From: Chrysomallon squamiferum
Lineage: Eukaryota > Mollusca > Gastropoda > Neomphalida > Peltospiridae
Direction of reading: 5' to 3'
NCBI GenBank assembly: GCA_012295275.1
Contig: CM022665.1
Span: 17,460,410-17,524,409, forward strand
DNA: 64,000 nt
Shown: one piece after another, positions 56,006 to 64,000 of the stretch
Layout of the letters: each line of letters opens with the position of its first letter
Position numbering within the stretch: position 1 is the stretch's first letter
The notes under the pieces: model-generated
Told to the model about the DNA's origin: nothing
What the model saw: only the letters and a program-made list of their open reading frames with translations
Database searches by the model: none
Program-made: the position numbers and the translations under genes

Positions 56006-59000
56006 CTGCCTGTATATCTATATATATATATATATTTACTAAGCAAAGAAAAATTCATATCGATTATACTTATATCGTTTTAGTGATATGTGCTCACAAA
56101 AAGATGAGAGTTAGGTCCCTTACGTGAGATGAACTCACTAAGCAAAGAAAAAATTATATCGATTAGACTTATCTCCCTTTAGTGATAAGTGTTCACTAAC
56201 CTAGATTAGAGTTAGGTCCCTTACGTGAGATGTAATCACTAAGCCTATTAAAAATTTCTTCGATTAGACTTATCTCCCTTATGTGAGATGTGGTCACAAA
56301 CATAGATTAGAGTTACGTCCCTTACGTGAGATGTAGTCACCAAGCAAAGAAAAAATTATATCGATTAGACTTATCTCCCTTTAGTGATATGTGTTCACTA
56401 ACCTAGATTAGAGTTATGTCCCTTACGTGAGATGTAATCACTAAGCTTACATGCGATAATTATCCGATAAATGGAATCCAAAAACGCCGAGTTTCGATCG
56501 TTTTAAAATTTCAAAGTGGTTCTGTCATTGTTTACTTATTTATTTATTCTATCCTGTCAACTTTGCTTATTGTTCTTATAATAAAAAAATCAGTAAATCA
56601 AATAATTTATTGTGTCATTTGATAGAATCGTTTTTTAATATCAGAATTTATTATTTCTTTTGTATTTTATTAATATACTGAAGTTTGTTTGTTTTTAAAT
56701 TTTCAGGCAATTTCTAATGAATTGAATTTTGTTTCTTTTAGAATTGTATATAAATTCAGTACCAGAGGTTTTTCTCTGTGTATGTGTGTGTGTGTGTGTT
56801 TGTGTGTGTGTGTCTGCCTGTATATCTATATATATATATATATATTTACTAAGCAAAGAAAAATTCATATCGATTATACTTATATCGTTTTAGTGATATG
56901 TGCTCACAAAAAGATGAGAGTTAGGTCCCTTACGTGAGATGAACTCACTAAGCAAAGAAAAAATTATATCGATTAGACTTATCTCCCTTTAGTGATATGT
57001 GTTCACTAACCTAGATTAGAGTTATGTCCCTTACGTGAGATGTAATCACTAAGCTTACATGCGATAATTATCCGATAAATGGAATCCAAAAACGCCGAGT
57101 TTCGATCGTTTTAAAATTTCAAAGTGGTTCTGTCATTGTTTACTTATTTATTTATTCTATCCTGTCAACTTTGCTTATTGTTCTTATAATAAAAAAAAAT
57201 CAGTAAATCAAATAATTTATTGTGTCATTTGATAGAATCGTTTTTAATATCAGAATTTATTATTTCTTTTTGTATTTTATTAATATACTGAAGTTTGTTT
57301 GTTTTTAAATTTTCAGGCAATTTCTAATGAATTGAATTTTGTTTCTTTTAGAATTGTATATGAATTCAGTACCAGAGGTTTTTCTCTGTGTATGTGTGTG
57401 TGTGTGTGTTTGTGTGTGTGTGTCTGCCTGTATATATATATATATATATATATATTTACTAAGCAAAGAAAAATTCATATCGATTATACTTATATCGTTT
57501 TAGTGATATGTGCTCACAAAAAGATGAGAGTTAGGTCCCTTACGTGAGATGAACTCACTAAGCAAAGAAAAAATTATATCGATTAGACTTATCTCCCTTT
57601 AGTGATATGTGTTCACTAACCTAGATTAGAGTTATGTCCCTTACGTGAGATGTAATCACTAAGCTTACATGCGATAATTATCCGATAAATGGAATCCAAA
57701 AACGCCGAGTTTCGATCGTTTTAAAATTTCAAAGTGGTTCTGTCATTGTTTACTTATTTATTTATTCTATCCTGTCAACTTTGCTTATTGTTCTTATAAT
57801 AAAAAAATCAGTAAATCAAATAATTTATTGTGTCATTTGATAGAATCGTTTTTTAATATCAGAATTTATTATTTCTTTTGTATTTTATTAATATACTGAA
57901 GTTTGTTTGTTTTTAAATTTTCAGGCAATTTCTAATGAATTGAATTTTGTTTCTTTTAGAATTGTATATGCATTCAGTACCAGAGGTTTTTCTCTGTGTA
58001 TGTGTGTGTGTGTGTGTGTGTATCTATATATATATATATATTTACTAAGCAAAATGAAAATTCATATCTTATATATATATATATATTTCACTAAGCAAAG
58101 AAAAATTATATCGATTAGATTATCTCCCTTTATACTAATAACCGTTTTAGAGTTATCCCTACGTGAGATGTCACAAAAAAAAAATTCTTCGATTAGACTT
58201 ATCTCCCTTACGTGAGATGAAAACTCATTAGAAGTCCCTTACGTGAGATGTAATCAAAAAAGAAAAAAAATTATATCGATTAGACTTATCTCCCTTTAGT
58301 GATATGTGTTCACTAACCTAGATTAGAGTTATGTCCCTTACGTGAGATGTAATCACTAAGCTTACATGCGATAATTATCCGATAAATGGAATCCAAAAAC
58401 GCCGAGTTTCGATCGTTTTAAAATTTCAAAGTGGTTCTGTCATTGTTTACTTATTTGTTTATTCTATCCTGTCAAATTTGCTTACTGTTCTTATAATAAA
58501 AAAATCAGTAAATCAAATAATTTATTGTGTCATTTGATAGAATCGTTTTTTAATATCAGAATTTATTATTTCTTTTGTATTTTATTAATATACTGAAGTT
58601 TGTTTGTTTTTAAATTTTCAGGCAATTTCTAATGAATTGAATTTTGTTTCTTTTAGAATTGTATATGCATTCAGTACCAGAGGTTTTTCTCTGTGTATGT
58701 GTGTGTGTGTGTGTTTTGTGTGTGTGTGTTTGCCTGTATATCTATATATATATATATATTTTACTAAGCAAAGAAAAATTCATATCGATTATACTTATAT
58801 CGTTTTAGTGATATGTGCTCACAAAAAGATGAGAGTTAGGTCCCTTACGTGAGATGAACTCACTAAGCAAAGAAAAAATTATATCGATTAGACTTATCTC
58901 CCTTTAGTGATATGTGTTCACTAACCTAGATTAGAGTTAGGTCCCTTACGTGAGATGTAATCACTAAAAAAATTTACATAGACTTATCTCCCTTATGTGA

Positions 59001-60766
59001 GATGTGTTCACAAACATAGATATAAAAATTATGCGAAATGGAATCCAAAAACGCCGAGTTTCGATCGTTTTAAAATTTCAAAGTGGTTCTGTCATTGTTT
59101 ACTTATTTATTTATTCTATCCTGTCAACTTTGCTTATTGTTCTTATAATAAAAAAATCAGTAAATCAAATAATTTATTGTGTCATTTGATAGAATCGTTT
59201 TTTAATATCAGAATTTATTATTTCTTTTGTATTTTATTAATATACTGAAGTTTGTTTGTTTTTAAATTTTCAGGCAATTTCTAATGAATTGAATTTTGTT
59301 TCTTTTAGAATTGTATATGAATTCAGTACCAGAGGTTTTTCTCTGTGTATGTGTGTGTGTGTGTGTTTGTCTTTGTGTGTGTGTCTGCCTGTATATCTAT
59401 ATATATATATATATTTACTAAGCAAAGAAAAATTCATATCGATTATACTTATATCGTTTTAGTGATATGTGCTCACAAAAAGATGAGAGTTAGGTCCCTT
59501 ACGTGAGATGAACTCACTAAGCAAAGAAAAAATTATATCGATTAGACTTATCTCCCTTTAGTGATAAGTGTTCACTAACCTAGATTAGAGTTAGGTCCCT
59601 TACGTGAGATGTAATCACTAAGCCTATTAAAAATTTCTTCGATTAGACTTATCTCCCTTATGTGAGATGTGTTCACAAACATAGATTAGAGTTATGTCCC
59701 TTACGTGAGATGTAGTCACTAAGCAAAGAAAAAATTATATCGATTAGACTTATCTCCCTTTAGTGATATGTGTTCACTAACCTAGATTAGAGTTAGGTCC
59801 CTTACGTGAGATGTAATCACTAAGCTTACATGCGATAATTATCCGATAAATGGAATCCAAAAACGCCGAGTTTCGATCGTTTTAAAATTTCAAAGTGGTT
59901 CTGTCATTGTTTACTTATTTATTTATTCTATCCTGTCAACTTTGCTTATTGTTCTTATAATAAAAAAATCAGTAAATCAAATAATTTATTGTGTCATTTG
60001 ATAGAATCGTTTTTTAATATCAGAATTTATTATTTCTTTTGTATTTTATTAATATACTGAAGTTTGTTTGTTTTTAAATTTTCAGGCAATTTCTAATGAA
60101 TTGAATTTTGTTTCTTTTAGAATTGTATATAAATTCAGTACCAGAGGTTTTTCTCTGTGTATGTGTGTGTGTGTGTGTGTTGTGTGTGTGTGTGTGTCTG
60201 CCTGTATATCTATATATATATATATTTACTAAGCAAAGAAAAATTCATATCGATTATACTTATATCGTTTTAGTGATATGTGCTCACAAAAAGATGAGAG
60301 TTAGGTCCCTTATGTGAGATGAACTCACTAAGCAAAGAAAAAATTATATCGATTAGACTTATCTCCCTTTAGTGATATGTGTTCACTAACCTAGATTAGA
60401 GTTATGTCCCTTACGTGAGATGTAATCACTAAGCTTACATGCGATAATTATCCGATAAATGGAATCCAAAAACGCCGAGTTTCGATCGTTTTAAAATTTC
60501 AAAGTGGTTCTGTCATTGTTTACTTATTTGATTATTCTATCCTGTCAACTTTGCTTATTGTTCTTATAATAAAAAAATCAGTAAATCAAATAATTTATTG
60601 TGTCATTTGATAGAATCGTTTTTTAATATCAGAATTTATTATTTCTTTTTGTATTTTATTAATATACTGAAGTTTGTTTGTTTTTAAATTTTCAGGCAAT
60701 TTCTAATGAATTGAATTTTGTTTCTTTTAGAATTGTATATAAATTCAGTACCAGAGGTTTTTCTCT

Positions 60767-60812
<46 letters not shown>

Positions 60813-61894
60813 CTATATATCTATATATATATATATATTAATATATTTACTTTACTAAGCAAAGAAAAATTCATATCGATTATACTTATATCGTTTTAGT
60901 GATATGTGCTCACAAAAAAAAAAATTCTTCGATGAGAGTTAGGTCCCTTACGTGAGATGAACTCACTAAGCAAAGAAAAAATTATATCGATTAGACTTAT
61001 CTCCCTTTAGTGATATGTGTTCACTAACCTAGATTAGAGTTATGTCCCTTACGTGAGATGTAATCACTAAGCTTACATGCGATAATTATCCGATAAATGG
61101 AATCCAAAAACGCCGAGTTTCGATCGTTTTAAAATTTCAAAGTGGTTCTGTCATTGTTTACTTATTTATTTATTCTATCCTGTCAACTTTGCTTATTGTT
61201 CTTATAATAAAAAAATCAGTAAATCAAATAATTTATTGTGTCATTTGATAGAATCGTTTTTTAATATCAGAATTTATTATTTCTTTTGTATTTTATTAAT
61301 ATACTGAAGTTTGTTTGTTTTTAAATTTTCAGGCAATTTCTAATGAATTGAATTTTGTTTCTTTTAGAATTGTATATGCATTCAGTACCAGAGGTTTTTC
61401 TCTGTGTATGTGTGTGTGTGTGTTTTTGTGTGTGTGTGTCTGCCTGTATATCTATATATATATATATATATTTTACTAAGCAAAGAAAAATTCATATCGA
61501 TTATACTTATATCGTTTTAGTGATATGTGCTCACAAAAAGATGAGAGTTAGGTCCCTTACGTGAGATGAACTCACTAAGCAAAGAAAAAATTATATCGAT
61601 TAGACTTATCTCCCTTTAGTGATATGTGTTCACTAACCTAGATTAGAGTTATGTCCCTTACGTGAGATGTAATCACTAAGCCTATTAAAAATTTCTTCGA
61701 TTAGACTTATCTCCCTGATGTGTGATGTGTTCACAAACATAGATTAGAGTTATGTCCCTTACGTGAGATGTAGTCACTAAGCTTACGTGCGATAATTATC
61801 CGATAAATGGAATCCCAAAACGCCGACTTTCGATCGTTTTAAAATTTCAAAGTGGTTCTGTCATTGTTTACTTATTTATTTATTCTATCCTGTC
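52976..61894 (+). repeat. Satellite array, main arm (14 monomers of ~607 bp with length variants)
   Basis: The anchor GCCGAGTTTCGATCG occurs at about 53011, 53618, 54430, 55037, 55675, 56486, 57094, 57704, 58401, 59053, 59865, 60474 and 61112, with a variant (GCCGACTTTCGATCG) at 61822. Spacings are 607, 812, 607, 638, 811, 608, 610, 697, 652, 812, 609, 638 and 710. The extra ~205 bp in the 812-bp units comes from two more ~100-bp sub-repeats of the type CCCTTACGTGAGATG...AAGCAAAG...ATCGATTAGACTTATCTCCC. Each monomer also carries a (TG)n(TA)n tract and a unique AT-rich half. Copies are nearly identical. The array ends at TATTCTATCCTGTC and passes straight into duplication copy 2. Confidence 0.95.
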
Positions 61895-61907
61895 TTATTC
61901 TATTTTG

Positions 61908-63156
61908 AATATCATTATTAATATTATTATTGTTAGTAAAGGTAGTAGCAATAGTATAGATCACAGGTTTTTTAAACCTCTAAAATAATTTCAGCTTCAC
62001 ATAAATTTGGTAAATAAATCTCTGCTAGTTAAAAATCTGTCAGCAAATAATTCTTGAACTGTATGTGATAAATTCTTAATTTCACTTTTATTTCCAGGAC
62101 AATAATCATTTTTAAAAAGTATAAAATTTAAAAAATTTAAATTAAAAAAAGGCAGTGAAAGATACAACTATAACATTTTACTAGCACCAAAAATATTTTA
62201 AAATTTAAAATACTGTTATAATGCTGAACATTCTTATACATCTTGCCATTCTAGCAAGCAATGTATTTATATTTTTTAATCCATCACATTCAGTTTATTT
62301 GAAATTAAAACTGTAGGCAACAATTATATTTCCTTGTTTTATTTATATGACATAACAGCTGATTCTCAAGTTATACAGTATTATAACAGTTACATTAATT
62401 ACAAAATTTAATACTTTACATTTAGCAACAAAAGAATTCATATAATAACTAAAACAAATTAAAATCTAACACAGAAAATAAAAAATTTACTTATATGATT
62501 TTTTTCTTCACACTCCTTTACTCTTTAAGTATTTTTTACATTTTTATATTCTTAATTAGCTTGACCAGACAATTCTGTTAGGAGCATCTTACAGTGTCTA
62601 GTGGTTCATAATTTGGATTAAAGAACCTATTTTAAATTTGTAAAACTTTGAATGATATTTAACTCTTCTCCTTACTGCTAATGTGTCTCTGTCAGGTATG
62701 TTGCAAATTAAAGTGAAACTTCAGAATTGTGCAAAAAGGTTTACTTAAGCAGGAAAATAATATTACATTTGCACATTTTCTGTCTAAAACAATAAGGTGT
62801 GCACCTTTATTTTCTTTCATTTAAAAAAACAACAAAAAAACAAACAAATAAAAAAACCAAAAAAAAACCAACAAAACAACATCTTGTTTTGTTATTATGC
62901 TGGTTAAATAACCATATACTCTATACATACTGATGATACCGCTGGCAGAAATCAAAGCAGCAGCAGCATCAACAACAATAGTAAAGTTCTCAGAAATTTA
63001 ATTTCAAAATTTAAATAATTTTTTTTTTTTTTTAAAACACAAAATAAAAATCTCATGAACATACAGAATACAACATTGTCCCTTGTAAGCCTATACTTGA
63101 AGATTGATTTATTTAAGTAATTGATTCTTAATAATAAAATAATAATAATAATAATA

Positions 63157-63215
<59 letters not shown>

Positions 63216-64000
63216 GAAACCTAAGGTCTTAACCAGTATATTAAATTTTGTAGACAAGTAAGTTGTTTGCTAGTCTGTAATACTCTAATTTTTATTTGTT
63301 GGCTAATATGGGGGAGTAATGATATGAGGCCTTAATTGGGATAATTGATTTGTTTTTAAATAACAATAGTAATAATATTAATTAATTAATTAAAATATTA
63401 AAAAATAGAAAATAAAAATTCGATCCCACTATAAGACGCCGTGTATACTGTCCTGCGTGAAAGAACAAAATGTGTTAATAAACTTTATAACGTGTATGCA
63501 TGATTAGATATAGTCACCTAGGACATACATTGTTTATTCGCATATATAACAAAAATCAAAAATAAAATAATTTACTGGTGGACAAAAATAGATTGATACA
63601 TTACTTTATAAAAGAGTTGTATTAATTTTACATTTTATTTAAAGGCGCGAAATAAAACAAAGTAAATAAAAAATTATATTAAAATTTATCTTCAGTAATT
63701 AATTAATTAATTAAATATAAGGAAGAAGAAGGGGAAAAAAAGTCCGGAAGCAAATGCTGCTGCTATTATTACTGTCAATACATAATTACCTCTTTCTCTG
63801 TGAACAAACTATCCAAATCAGTCGTCTGCCAAGATCAGCAGAAGTGACTAGAACGTGTGACGTAACATTAAAACCAGAGTGTATGCAATATTGTCCTTAC
63901 TGATAATTCAAAATTTCCGAGTAAATAAATGTGTGCAGATTATTATTATTTATTATTGTTGTTGTTGTTGTTGTTTTTATTAGTATGTATAGATATGGTT
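61908..64000. repeat. Segmental duplication, copy 2 (continues past right edge)
   Basis: Second copy of 45660-47985. It differs by a ~230-bp replaced stretch at 62055-62300, loss of the ISRE-bearing segment, and expansion of the (ATT)n block. Homology is still running at position 64000, so the duplicated unit extends outside the window. Confidence 0.88.
63126..63215. repeat. (AAT)n/(ATT)n inverted microsatellite in copy 2
   Basis: AAT units followed by about 25 ATT units; counterpart of 47068-47150. Confidence 0.9.

Noticed and set aside
51374-61564. Recurring 60-100 residue ORFs (MFLNFQAISNELNFVSFRIV..., CVCVCV, YIYIYI) across the satellite
   Set aside because: They track the monomer, vary with (TG)n and (TA)n length, occur in both arms in the matching orientation and have no domain. 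They are repeat by-products, not a gene family.
52976-61894. Regular repeats with variable stretches, considered as a CRISPR-like array
   Set aside because: The unit is ~607 bp, the whole unit repeats, there are no short repeat/unique spacer alternations, and the host is eukaryotic.
1-64000. tRNA or rRNA genes
   Set aside because: No B-box GGTTCGANTCC with a matching acceptor stem and no rRNA core sequence was seen on either strand; a covariance search would settle this.

Overview
The window is animal nuclear DNA: very AT-rich, with short conserved exons separated by longer introns, many microsatellites and poly-A/T tracts, one transposon-like element with terminal inverted repeats, and a large satellite array. 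The protein family and the repeated AAGGGAGATAA-type motifs in the satellite fit a mollusc or related lophotrochozoan. That placement is an inference, not something the sequence proves.

Region 1 (277-40.8 kb, minus strand) is one long gene, an orthologue or paralogue of RNF213 (mysterin), the giant AAA+ ATPase and E3 ubiquitin ligase. I could place 46 coding exons and one probable 5' non-coding exon. In protein order they give: a double zinc ribbon, a Lys-rich then repetitive acidic/Ser/Thr linker, a CBM20-like beta-sandwich, the long helical N-arm/stalk, a UBA-like insertion, a degenerate AAA1, AAA2 with a P-loop, AAA3 with Walker A and B, and AAA4 with Walker A and B plus the sensor-like NWALDPAKMNR segment. 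The gene runs off the left edge, so AAA5/6, the RING and the E3 shell are not in the window. Splice phases agree across almost all junctions. Several conserved exons carry single-base frameshifts, mostly in A/T homopolymers, and one exon lacks a usable donor. The locus is therefore either an unpolished assembly of a live gene or a gene in early decay.

Region 2 (40.8-45.6 kb) is the upstream side. Two tandem copies of an ISRE/IRF-like motif (AGTTTCACTTTC read on the gene's strand) sit just upstream of the probable 5' exon, which fits an interferon-type inducible RNF213. A degraded inverted copy of the intronic MITE-like element lies at 41.5-41.8 kb between two copies of a ~240 bp direct repeat. 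Weak exon-like pieces of an unidentified minus-strand gene lie at 43.3-44.1 kb.

Region 3 (45.66-64.0 kb) is repeat-dominated. A ~2.1-2.3 kb segment at 45.66-47.98 kb recurs in direct orientation at 61.91-64.0 kb, so about 16.2 kb appears tandemly duplicated. Between the copies, at 51.3-61.9 kb, is a satellite with a ~607 bp monomer and internal ~100 bp sub-repeats. It begins in one orientation and flips near 52.97 kb. The 60-100 residue ORFs inside it are by-products of (TG)n(TA)n tracts and monomer repetition, not genes.
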